Below are positions 1 through 5,808 of a stretch of 6,071 bases of DNA, piece after piece. Every line of letters begins with the position of its first letter. The first letter of the stretch is position 1. This DNA is from an uncultured Eubacteriales bacterium. GTDB lineage: Bacteria > Bacillota > Clostridia > Lachnospirales > Bianqueaceae. The translations under genes were made by a program, and so were the position numbers. Location: NCBI GenBank assembly GCA_902493345.1, contig CABUPM010000110.1:1-6071 (forward strand), given 5' to 3'. Under the pieces are notes generated by a model. That model saw nothing but the letters and a program-made list of their open reading frames with translations, made no database searches and had not been told where the DNA came from.

Positions 1-243
1 GTTTTTCGCCTGTTGATAGCCTTTCGCCATCATTGCATTGAATTGATCTTCTGTCATGCCGTCGCGTGTAGGGAGCTTCGGAACGGCAAGCGAGTACGGA
101 ACACCGCCCGTCATAATGATCTGCCGATACAGTGTGTCGATCAGCACAGAGACAGGTAGGCCAAGTTGTTCCAATATCGCCTCAGCTTGCTGCTTGATTT
201 CCGGTTGCACTCTGGCCGTTACATTTGCGCTCTTTGTTGCCAT
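1..243 (-). CDS. RelB/DinJ-family antitoxin (C-terminus cut by window edge)
   Basis: This gene reads leftward from an ATG at 243 and is still open at base 1, giving 81 residues that begin MATKSANVTARVQPEIK. The N-terminus fits the ribbon-helix-helix DNA-binding part of RelB/DinJ antitoxins: a basic beta strand (NVTARVQPEIK) followed by two helices, with the family-like stretch VSVLIDTLYRQII at about residues 32-44. The following VPYSL and MTEDQFNAMMAKGYQQAK segment matches the toxin-binding half of clostridial DinJ-like proteins. Family members are usually 90-110 aa, so only the last 10-30 residues should be missing. Such antitoxins neutralise a YafQ/RelE-type mRNA-cleaving toxin and repress their own operon. 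The toxin gene is expected just beyond base 1 and is not visible. A ribosome binding site AGGTG (254-250) lies 6 nt before the start. The gene has its own promoter, so it is a separate unit from the conjugation genes upstream. Confidence 0.86.
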   Translation of the reverse strand, partial: MATKSANVTARVQPEIKQQAEAILEQLGLPVSVLIDTLYRQIIMTGGVPYSLAVPKLPTRDGMTEDQFNAMMAKGYQQAKN

Positions 244-268
244 GATAAGCACCTGCCTTTCTATGAAT

Positions 269-297
269 AGTATACCTCGATGTATTGCTGCTTGCAA
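269..297 (-). promoter_or_regulatory. Promoter of the antitoxin gene
   Basis: On the minus strand a TTGCAA -35 box (297-292) is followed, after a 17-nt spacer, by a TATACT -10 box (274-269). Both boxes are close to the sigma-70/sigma-A consensus and the spacing is optimal. Transcription would start near 262, giving a short leader of about 20 nt before the ATG at 243. It is the best promoter I can see in the window. Confidence 0.72.
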
Positions 298-302
298 TAC
301 AT
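280..302. promoter_or_regulatory. Inverted-repeat operator over the antitoxin promoter
   Basis: A perfect 9-bp inverted repeat, ATGTATTGC (280-288) and GCAATACAT (294-302), is separated by 5 nt. It covers the whole -35 box and part of the -10/-35 spacer of the antitoxin promoter. Ribbon-helix-helix antitoxins of the RelB/DinJ type bind palindromes in their own promoters, so this is the natural autorepression site. The repeat is directly visible; the binding protein is inferred. Confidence 0.7.
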
Positions 303-387
303 TTTATTGTGAATGTTTTGAAAAGTCAGGATGTACGGCTCTTTATAGCGACGAAGCTTATCCGCAGATCTCTGGGCTTTTTACATA

Positions 388-1518
388 TTATAGACCCAGT
401 TCCCGCTCGACTACACTGCGGTCGAGTTCTTTCAGAATGACGCGCTGCCCGAGATATTCATGCAGGAACGGCGCCTGCTCAGCAAAGCAGAGCACTTCAA
501 AGCGTTTTGTGCTTGTCCGCTGTGCTTCGCGGAATCGTATCAGCCGCGCAAGATCTCCGTCCAGATGTGAGAGAATATAGGTCTCTCCAATACTGGCATC
601 ATATTCCATAAAACCACGGTTATAGGACCGGGCGTCCGGATCGAATAGCAGATCCAACAGTCTTTCATTCCAGTTTGGGAGTGTGAGTAAGCGGAGCTGC
701 CGGATCCCATTGGCATTCATGGGCGCAAAATAGATGTGGCGATAAATGCCATCAAACCGAAGCTCCAGACGCCGGCTCCGCTCCGACTCCAGCAGCGTCT
801 CCAAGGCTGTTTCATAAGATGCACCGGTCAGGATGGCCGAATCAATGCTCTGGAGTCCGGCATTCATCCGCGCAAGTTCGATCAGGCTATGAAGTGCCTT
901 AAACTCTCCCATACCGCTCCATTTCATTGCTGCGTCCCGTGTGTTATACACGGCATAGCAGCCGCCCGGGTAAAAGAGTGCACCGGTGATGCGCGTAAAC
1001 ATGGTTTTGTTTTGCTCGGTCGGGTTGATCTTCTTAAAGTCCCGCGCCAGGTAGAATGCGGGGATATCGGGTGTCAACCGAAGGATACTCCGGGTCTGAA
1101 GGGGTGGAAGCTGGTAGCTTCTCGGCTCAACACCTGCGGCAATACTCATTCCGATCGTCTCTGCGACACGAAAGTTGCGATTCCTATGGGCATTTCCGCC
1201 CGGAAATCTGTGGTCATAAAAGCTGGTCATGTAATACCGATATGCGTCAGCATGGATCCAGTTCAGTATAGGAAGCGCCCCCTTATAAAAGTGGATCGCT
1301 TTCGCTTTTCCGCTGCCGCACAGTTGCAGGAGCTTTACTGCCATGCGTTCATCGGTGCATGGATTACGAAATTCCTGCACCGATGTCAGCTTGTTGACGA
1401 GTGCCTTGAATGTGCGCTCATTTCCCAATAAGTCAAGCGAGCGAACAGGGTATTCGCCTGCGAGCCCAAGCACTGTGATAAGTCGATGCACATGACTTCC
1501 GGGACGAACTGTAAGCAT
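388..1518 (-). CDS. Conserved-type ICE accessory protein of unknown function (376 aa)
   Basis: I do not recognise a named family with certainty. The chosen ATG at 1518 has a strong ribosome binding site, GGGAGG, 8 nt upstream, giving a 376-aa product starting MLTVRPGSHVHRLITVLG. The frame stays open to a GTG at 1653, which would add 45 very basic residues, but that start has only a weak, distant AGGA. Residues about 8-45 (HVHRLITVLGLAGEYPVRSL then a helix around ERTFKALVNKL) look like a helix-turn-helix or winged-helix segment. A distinctive HRNRNFRVAE stretch sits at about 111-120 and a GALFYPGGCYAVYNTRDAAMK stretch, rich in aromatics and glycines, at about 179-199. There is no signal peptide or membrane segment, so it should be cytoplasmic. 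An N-terminal HTH plus a later His/Arg-rich region loosely recalls replication-relaxation (Replic_Relax, MobC-like) proteins of Gram-positive mobile elements; this is a guess. It follows the 230-aa gene after a 155-nt structured leader and precedes the antitoxin unit. Confidence 0.8.
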   Translation of the reverse strand: MLTVRPGSHVHRLITVLGLAGEYPVRSLDLLGNERTFKALVNKLTSVQEFRNPCTDERMAVKLLQLCGSGKAKAIHFYKGALPILNWIHADAYRYYMTSFYDHRFPGGNAHRNRNFRVAETIGMSIAAGVEPRSYQLPPLQTRSILRLTPDIPAFYLARDFKKINPTEQNKTMFTRITGALFYPGGCYAVYNTRDAAMKWSGMGEFKALHSLIELARMNAGLQSIDSAILTGASYETALETLLESERSRRLELRFDGIYRHIYFAPMNANGIRQLRLLTLPNWNERLLDLLFDPDARSYNRGFMEYDASIGETYILSHLDGDLARLIRFREAQRTSTKRFEVLCFAEQAPFLHEYLGQRVILKELDRSVVERELGL

Positions 1519-1526
1519 CGTTTCAA

Positions 1527-1532
1527 CCTCCC
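1527..1532 (-). promoter_or_regulatory. Ribosome binding site deciding the start of the 376-aa gene
   Basis: GGGAGG on the minus strand (1532-1527) is followed by 8 nt (TTGAAACG) and the ATG at 1518. Upstream in-frame candidates at 1653 (GTG), 1647, 1557 and 1536 have weaker or badly spaced sites. This is why the shorter protein was chosen. Confidence 0.68.
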
Positions 1533-1545
1533 GCATGAGAGATTT

Positions 1546-1577
1546 TTCCGACAACATGACTGCTCTCTTTGTCGGAA
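1546..1577. repeat. Inverted repeat (9-bp stem, 14-nt loop) in the leader of the 376-aa gene
   Basis: TTCCGACAA (1546-1554) and TTGTCGGAA (1569-1577) are perfect reverse complements separated by 14 nt. As RNA from the minus strand this makes a hairpin ending about 13 nt before the GGGAGG ribosome binding site of the 376-aa gene. No T-run follows on either strand, so it is not a typical intrinsic terminator. It could be an operator or a translational control element. Confidence 0.6.
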
Positions 1578-1596
1578 TTCTCCTGCTTTGAACGAG

Positions 1597-1627
1597 CCGA
1601 AAACGCCGGTTTTGCCGTCGTTTTCGG
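1597..1627. repeat. Strong imperfect hairpin (12 paired bases, 5-nt loop) in the same leader
   Basis: The outer arms CCGAAAACG (1597-1605) and CGTTTTCGG (1619-1627) pair perfectly. After one symmetric mismatch (1606 against 1618) the stem continues with CGG (1607-1609) pairing CCG (1615-1617) around a 5-nt loop at 1610-1614. On the minus strand the loop is CAAAA. No T-run follows on either strand, so it is not a standard terminator. It lies 20 bases from the second inverted repeat in the same 155-nt gap. If the longer GTG start of the next gene were used, the hairpin would encode part of a basic stretch (RKRRQNRRFRL). Confidence 0.66.
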
Positions 1628-1673
1628 GGTGAGAGAAGATATGTCATTTTCACAACAGCTTTTCGTCCTGTTT

Positions 1674-2366
1674 TTACATATGTTTTTGGAACCGTCTGGG
1701 GATATGTTCATGGAGCATCGCCCCTTCGTCCGGAATCAGATACTCCAGCATCAGCCATCTGGTAAAATCCTGCGCCGGGACCACATATATCTCTGTGCGC
1801 TCCCATGAAGAGGCTGCGCTGCAATAGAAGTGGTCACAGCACGGCGGCGCATCATCGTCCATCACATACATAGCGATCGCGTCAGAGACCATATTGAGCT
1901 CGATATTGTCATGATCGCGGTACCGGCGTTCCGGACGCTCCACATTGTAAACGTGCCGGAAAACCATAACACTTTCCGGGTAACGGATCGGTTCTTTATC
2001 ACGCAGGACCGGATACAGAATGCCGCGGATATAAGATGCAGAGCCTTCCTCTTTCTTGGGCAGCAGAAGCGGCAGCCGGACACAGAACCAGCCCTCGATT
2101 GTAAAGCCGACCTCTACCGGCACGACCTTTTCCACCACGGTCTCCATGTCTTGCGCCGCCCTTGGGTTCCCGGTGTAGGCCGGAAGCGCTCTGGTCAGCA
2201 GTGTCATCTTCTCACTGTCCTCGGCCAATTTCAGCGCCGCCGAGTAGGCAAGCTCCATATTCTCGCTGTCGCTCAGGCTTCGGACATTCTTGAGCACCAT
2301 GTCAAGTCTGCGGTCCTGTGCTTCGATTTTATCCAGCAGATGAACGAATGAGCTTTTCTCTCCCAT
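1674..2366 (-). CDS. DUF6100-like ICE accessory protein (230 aa, function unknown)
   Basis: The protein starts at an ATG at 2366, with GGAGGAGG (2383-2376) 9 nt upstream, and ends in TAA at 1674. The first 60 residues are helical and charged. A mixed beta domain follows with conserved-looking blocks: VPVEVGFTIEGWFCVRLPLL at about 83-102, FRHVYNVERPERRYRDHDNI at about 136-155, and CCDHFYCSA at about 176-184. From memory these resemble the DUF6100 family of clostridial proteins; I could not search to confirm. The cluster of Asp, His, Asn and Cys residues (D151, H152, D153, N154, C176, C177, H179, C182) might bind a metal or form an active site, but that is inference. No signal peptide or membrane segment is visible. 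The start overlaps the end of the 188-aa gene by 38 nt and its ribosome binding site lies inside that gene, which suggests translational coupling and a shared job. Confidence 0.85.
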   Translation of the reverse strand: MGEKSSFVHLLDKIEAQDRRLDMVLKNVRSLSDSENMELAYSAALKLAEDSEKMTLLTRALPAYTGNPRAAQDMETVVEKVVPVEVGFTIEGWFCVRLPLLLPKKEEGSASYIRGILYPVLRDKEPIRYPESVMVFRHVYNVERPERRYRDHDNIELNMVSDAIAMYVMDDDAPPCCDHFYCSAASSWERTEIYVVPAQDFTRWLMLEYLIPDEGAMLHEHIPRRFQKHM

Positions 2367-2895
2367 CGGTTATCGCCTCCTCCGAATAGAATGTAATGTC
2401 CGGCTCCTCTTCACCGGCAAAATTGACCGTGGCAAAAAGACAGGGTGCTTTCGGAAGCACCATTTTTGATGCCATGGCGATGCTGGGTAATACGAAGATG
2501 TATTTCATCTCGTCGTCCTGCGGCTGCAGCAGCTTTGCAAGATGCTGTTCACCATCATAGAGTACAACGATCTCATAGCCGATGTTCTCTTTCAGGAAAA
2601 AGAGCTGTGACGGATAGACAGCCGGGTAATGCGCCATCGGGTCTACATAGTCGATGAACTTCAGCAAAACCCATACGGCCAGGATTGTGCGCTGATCCGG
2701 TTTGCACATTTCATCCACTGCCAGATAGTAGCCTCCGGCAATATCCGTGATCTGATGTTCGCGCTTCAGATTGCGCAGGATCTTCGCGGCTGTGTCCGGG
2801 GACTTGTCCCGCAGCAGGCGGATCACCTGTGTTTTCGTCAGCGCTCCATATTGTGACAGCCATTTGATTACATGGCGTTCATCTTCAAGCAGCAT
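2329..2895 (-). CDS. Winged-helix-like ICE accessory protein, possibly DUF5697 (188 aa)
   Basis: The start is an ATG at 2895 (MLLEDERHVIKWLSQYGALT), 7 nt after a near-perfect AGGAGG (2908-2903). An in-frame ATG at 2940 would add 15 residues but lacks a comparable site. Residues about 5-58 look like a winged helix: a helix (DERHVIKWLSQYG), the turn ALTKTQVIRLLRD, a third helix with AAKILRNLKREHQI, and a wing ending in GGYYLAV. The remaining alpha/beta region has hydrophobic strands (YEIVVLYDG, MKYIFVLPS, CLFATVNF) and could be a nuclease-like or sensor fold; no catalytic motif is evident. The general look resembles clostridial proteins labelled DUF5697, recalled and not checked. It follows VirB4 by 46 nt and overlaps the 230-aa gene, so it belongs to the conjugation operon. 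A DNA-binding role, in regulation or at the transfer origin, is plausible but unproven. Confidence 0.83.
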   Translation of the reverse strand: MLLEDERHVIKWLSQYGALTKTQVIRLLRDKSPDTAAKILRNLKREHQITDIAGGYYLAVDEMCKPDQRTILAVWVLLKFIDYVDPMAHYPAVYPSQLFFLKENIGYEIVVLYDGEQHLAKLLQPQDDEMKYIFVLPSIAMASKMVLPKAPCLFATVNFAGEEEPDITFYSEEAITDGREKLIRSSAG

Positions 2896-2902
2896 GTTTT
2901 CT

Positions 2903-2908
2903 CCTCCT
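2903..2908 (-). promoter_or_regulatory. Ribosome binding site deciding the start of the 188-aa gene
   Basis: AGGAGG on the minus strand (2908-2903) lies 7 nt before the ATG at 2895. It argues against the in-frame ATG at 2940, which would start one base after the VirB4 stop codon. Confidence 0.72.
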
Positions 2909-2928
2909 ATTGCTGTGCGTATTCGCTC

Positions 2929-2944
2929 TAAAATGCGCATTTTA
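2929..2944. repeat. 16-bp perfect palindrome at the VirB4 stop codon
   Basis: TAAAATGCGCATTTTA is its own reverse complement. On the minus strand it begins with the TAA stop codon of VirB4 and lies between VirB4 and the next ribosome binding site. With no loop it suits protein binding to DNA better than an RNA hairpin. No T-run follows, so it is not a typical terminator. Its function is unknown and it may be fortuitous. Confidence 0.45.
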
Positions 2945-5458
2945 CGCAGTATGCGTTTGTCTTTTCTGCCGTTCTTTCAGGATAGCCTCCAGTTCGGCAC
3001 GATCTGTTGTAATCATCTCCTTCTCCAGTTTGGATGCCTTGACAACTACAGGGATCTTATTGTTGTTGGAACTGATAAGGGCCTCTCCGCGTTCGAAGCG
3101 CGTGATCGCACGGATCTCTGTACGGGTCAGTTTCAGAGTCTCCTGCACATACTGCGCTTCATCCGGCTCCAGATTCAGAATGATCTTGTTCTTGGAATTG
3201 TTTATGATGGCGCGGCCATACTTGCCGTCCTCCAGTCCGAAGAAGTCTGATAGATCCTGTGTCGCGGAGATAGCCGCACCGCCGAAGCCGCGAATGACCT
3301 TGAATATCTCCAGACAGAACTCTGCCGCCATGTGGTTAGAGCCTGCGCCGATAAGCTGCCATATTTCATCTATGAAAATGGCCTTCCGCTTGGTGCGGTC
3401 GGACTTGATCTGGTCCCATACATAGTCCAGCGCAATGAACATTCCGACCGGCAGGAGCTTACCCTTCAGCTCTGAGAGGTCAAGCACAATATACTTATTG
3501 GACAGATCCACATTGGTCTGGCGGTTGAAGCTCTGTGCGCTACCCGTAACAAAACGGCTGATAATAGCGGCCAGCCGTTGAGTCATAGGGTTCTCCAACA
3601 GGTGCTTATGCAGGTCGCCCAGAATCGGCATCTGCTTCATCTTCGGTGGAACAGCGGACATATCCGTGTAAATGGAGCTATTATCGTGGGTGATGCCAAA
3701 ATCCGCATAGGTGCGGATGAGCGCTTCGTCCAGCATCTGCTCCTCCTCGTTGCTCATGTCAGGGATCAGCAAGCCGAAGAAGGTCATCAGCTGCTGGATC
3801 TTCCGAGCCAGCATTGAACCCATCTCCACATAATCGATTTCGTCGATCAGCTCCATCTCCGGCGACATCGTATGCCGGATCTCCATGATGTTGATACAGT
3901 GGGGTGAGCCGGGTGCGATTTTGATGAATTCTCCGCCTATTTTGTTGCAGGCGCGGCGAAATTCATGGCCCTTGATAGGAGCCAGAATATAGCATTGGAT
4001 ACCGCGCATCCGCATACGAAGCGCCAGAAGCTGCATGGTAAACGTCTTACCGGCGCCTGAAGTACCCAGCAGATTCAGATTCGCGTTCTTATTGATTTTC
4101 GTATTGAACAGATCCACGATGCACAGAGAGTTGTTGTATCTGTTGATACCAAGCAGGACGCCGTTTTCATCGGACATCTCAAAACTCGTGAAAATATAAC
4201 TGGACGCGGCGCCACTGGTCAACACATTACGCTGCGCTTTCTTTTCCAGCTTCGGTGATATTTTCAGGAAAGGCATCACTGACTGGAGCGCAGCCTCCTG
4301 CTGGAACCGACACTCACTGGTATACATGTCCATGGATTTGAGCATATCAACCATCTGCTGCTTACGCCAAAGAAGCTCCTCATAGGTCTTGGCTGAGACG
4401 GTGATAAACACACTCATATAAAACAGATCTTCATTGTTGTTGGCGATACCGCTTTTGATGTAATAGCCCGCCTGTATGGAGTTTGCGAGTTCCTCGTAAT
4501 CGGTACTGGTGTCCTGCATGCTCTTGAGCTTGGTGCGATTGAGTCTGATCCTCTGCGCAACCTTATCGATCGTTCTGCTGCGGTTTTCCCGACGCAGGTG
4601 AACGTCGATATCCACACCTTCGCCCGCATTGATAAGGGCGGACATCCACCCAGCTCGAACACGGCTGGGATATCCGTCCGCCTTGATGTACAGGAACGAG
4701 TAGTACAACCCATCCATAATAATGTAATTGAAATGGCTCAGATCAATACCACGGGGGGCCAGGAAGTTGACCATGCGAATCGGCGGCACAGGATCCACGC
4801 CGATGGTTTTCTTTTTGGCGGTCATTGTATCTACTACGATCCGATTCACGCGGGAGGCGAAAGGCTCGCTTGTGCAGGAGCGCCTGTTATAGAACGTATA
4901 TAGGATCTCTGCGGTGGCTTCATCGGGATCCTTGGGCTGTACGATGCTGTTTCCGCATTGCATGAAATAAGCTCGCGCAGTCTGCTGCGCGGCTTGAAGC
5001 ATGCCGCAGATCTTTGCGTAGTCGTCGCTCTCATTGCGGCCAACGGCTTCATATTGGAATATCAGGAAAAAACGCCTTGTCAGCGCTTCACGGTTTCCGA
5101 CATCCTTGATCAGACTGATATAATCCTCGCCCAGCGCCCTGCATTGCGGGTTCTCCTCATGCTCCAAGTCCTCCCGGACCATGGAAACATGCCGGTCGGA
5201 ATCTGCACGCCTTGTAATTGACTTGAATTGCAGCCGCATAGGCGATATTTTCAGCCAGCTGGCAAAGCTGGAGATAATATTAAACTGCTCTTCGTCAGAA
5301 CGCAGCGTGAAGTTGATCGGTTCAATCTCAAGGATCTTGATATAACGATTGTCTGTTGTTTCAATGATCCCGTTCCTCAGATCCCTGATGGGGAGATACT
5401 CCTGCACGAACTCCAGTTTTTCTTTTCCGCGCTTTCTTTTTTCTGCTGCTTTGGCCAT
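2942..5458 (-). CDS. virB4: VirB4-family conjugation ATPase
   Basis: This is the energy-supplying ATPase of a Gram-positive type IV secretion (mating) channel, acting at the inner face of the membrane. The 838-aa length is normal for the family. The N-terminal half (about 15-420) is the VirB4/TrbE-type domain. The C-terminal half is the RecA-like ATPase: Walker A GTSGAGKT at 465-472, Walker B AIFIDEIW with D697 and E698, and the downstream SATQDL motif with T733 and Q734. All key residues are present, so the enzyme looks functional. The start at 5458 (MAKAAEKRKRGKEKLEF) was chosen because AGGAGGA (5477-5471) lies 12 nt upstream. An in-frame ATG at 5569 would add 37 residues, but these overlap the membrane protein's coding region and do not look like VirB4. 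The gene starts inside the PrgI-like gene and is followed after 46 nt by the 188-aa gene. VirB4 works with PrgI, VirB6-like and VirD4 proteins; the last two must lie outside the window. Confidence 0.96.
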   Translation of the reverse strand: MAKAAEKRKRGKEKLEFVQEYLPIRDLRNGIIETTDNRYIKILEIEPINFTLRSDEEQFNIISSFASWLKISPMRLQFKSITRRADSDRHVSMVREDLEHEENPQCRALGEDYISLIKDVGNREALTRRFFLIFQYEAVGRNESDDYAKICGMLQAAQQTARAYFMQCGNSIVQPKDPDEATAEILYTFYNRRSCTSEPFASRVNRIVVDTMTAKKKTIGVDPVPPIRMVNFLAPRGIDLSHFNYIIMDGLYYSFLYIKADGYPSRVRAGWMSALINAGEGVDIDVHLRRENRSRTIDKVAQRIRLNRTKLKSMQDTSTDYEELANSIQAGYYIKSGIANNNEDLFYMSVFITVSAKTYEELLWRKQQMVDMLKSMDMYTSECRFQQEAALQSVMPFLKISPKLEKKAQRNVLTSGAASSYIFTSFEMSDENGVLLGINRYNNSLCIVDLFNTKINKNANLNLLGTSGAGKTFTMQLLALRMRMRGIQCYILAPIKGHEFRRACNKIGGEFIKIAPGSPHCINIMEIRHTMSPEMELIDEIDYVEMGSMLARKIQQLMTFFGLLIPDMSNEEEQMLDEALIRTYADFGITHDNSSIYTDMSAVPPKMKQMPILGDLHKHLLENPMTQRLAAIISRFVTGSAQSFNRQTNVDLSNKYIVLDLSELKGKLLPVGMFIALDYVWDQIKSDRTKRKAIFIDEIWQLIGAGSNHMAAEFCLEIFKVIRGFGGAAISATQDLSDFFGLEDGKYGRAIINNSKNKIILNLEPDEAQYVQETLKLTRTEIRAITRFERGEALISSNNNKIPVVVKASKLEKEMITTDRAELEAILKERQKRQTHTA

Positions 5459-5786
5459 AGTGGTATCCGATCCTCCTGAAATGTAGTTTTCTGCGGTGTG
5501 TCCAGAAATAGATGATATGGCCGATATACTGAAAAAGGGAGCCACCATCCACACCCATCGCCGAGACAACCGCCAGCGGTAAAAGTGTCACCGTCATAAC
5601 TACGATGCGAATGGTGCCGGGCATAGGAATCAGGACCAATTCCGGATATCCTAAAGCCAACATCAAAACTACGGTTTCAATAGCGTTTCTGGTGTCGATC
5701 ATGCCCCCCAGCAGCTTGCCGCTGTCTGTATAATTTGCCGGTATCGCATAAATGTTGCTGTAATCACCGTTGCTCAACGTTCTCAC
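5361..5786 (-). CDS. PrgI-like type IV secretion membrane protein
   Basis: The 141-aa product starts at a GTG (5786) with AAAGGA (5799-5794) 7 nt upstream. It has two hydrophobic helices, about 36-53 (AIETVVLMLALGYPELVLI) and 59-78 (IRIVVMTVTLLPLAVVSAMG), flanked by an N-terminal IYAIPANYTDSGKLLGG-type segment and a basic THRRKLHFRRIGYHYG stretch at about 96-111. This pattern fits the PrgI family, small proteins usually encoded immediately before virB4 in Firmicutes conjugative elements and thought to be VirB3-like channel components. Its position directly ahead of VirB4 supports this. The last 32 residues, rich in Lys and Arg, are encoded in the 98-nt overlap with the start of VirB4, in a different frame. 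The family core ends about where VirB4 begins, so the tail may be a poorly conserved extension. Confidence 0.82.
   Translation of the reverse strand: MRTLSNGDYSNIYAIPANYTDSGKLLGGMIDTRNAIETVVLMLALGYPELVLIPMPGTIRIVVMTVTLLPLAVVSAMGVDGGSLFQYIGHIIYFWTHRRKLHFRRIGYHYGQSSRKKKARKRKTGVRAGVSPHQGSEERDH
5471..5477 (-). promoter_or_regulatory. Ribosome binding site of VirB4 within the PrgI-like gene
   Basis: AGGAGGA on the minus strand (5477-5471) lies 12 nt before the VirB4 ATG at 5458, slightly longer than ideal spacing. No better start codon exists between the two. Because the site sits inside the PrgI-like reading frame, ribosomes translating that gene could keep it open and couple the two proteins. 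Confidence 0.62.
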
Positions 5787-5808
5787 CTGCCTTTCCTTTG
5801 TATAAGCG

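Noticed and set aside
303..387. Terminator after the 376-aa gene
   Set aside because: I looked for a GC-rich stem followed by T residues on the minus strand and found only short, weak self-complementary pieces.
56..580. Plus-strand open frame of 174 codons
   Set aside because: It runs antisense across the antitoxin, its promoter and the end of the 376-aa gene; it is Ser/Cys/Arg-rich and has no domain-like pattern.
736..1431. Plus-strand open frame of 231 codons
   Set aside because: It lies fully antisense to the 376-aa gene, which has a good ribosome binding site and a sensible protein; the translation shows no recognisable domain.
1546..1627. The two leader hairpins as intrinsic terminators
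   Set aside because: Neither is followed by a run of T on either strand, so they are reported as inverted repeats of unknown role.
1523..1711. Minus-strand frame of 62 codons across the structured leader
   Set aside because: It overlaps the end of the 230-aa gene and the hairpins; I see no convincing ribosome binding site or recognisable domain. A small leader peptide cannot be fully excluded.
1830..2351. Plus-strand open frame of 173 codons
   Set aside because: It is antisense to the 230-aa gene and is a His/Arg-rich shadow translation.
2771..3425. Two overlapping plus-strand frames (2771-3250 and 2910-3425)
   Set aside because: Both are antisense to the 188-aa gene and the end of VirB4, with unstructured compositions; VirB4 is clearly the real gene.
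4414..5052. Minus-strand frames inside VirB4 (4414-4713 and 4846-5052)
   Set aside because: They are alternate-frame shadows within a continuous VirB4 domain; there is no sign of a frameshift.
5459..5569. 37-residue N-terminal extension of VirB4
   Set aside because: It is coded out of frame within the PrgI-like gene, and the AGGAGGA site points to the ATG at 5458.
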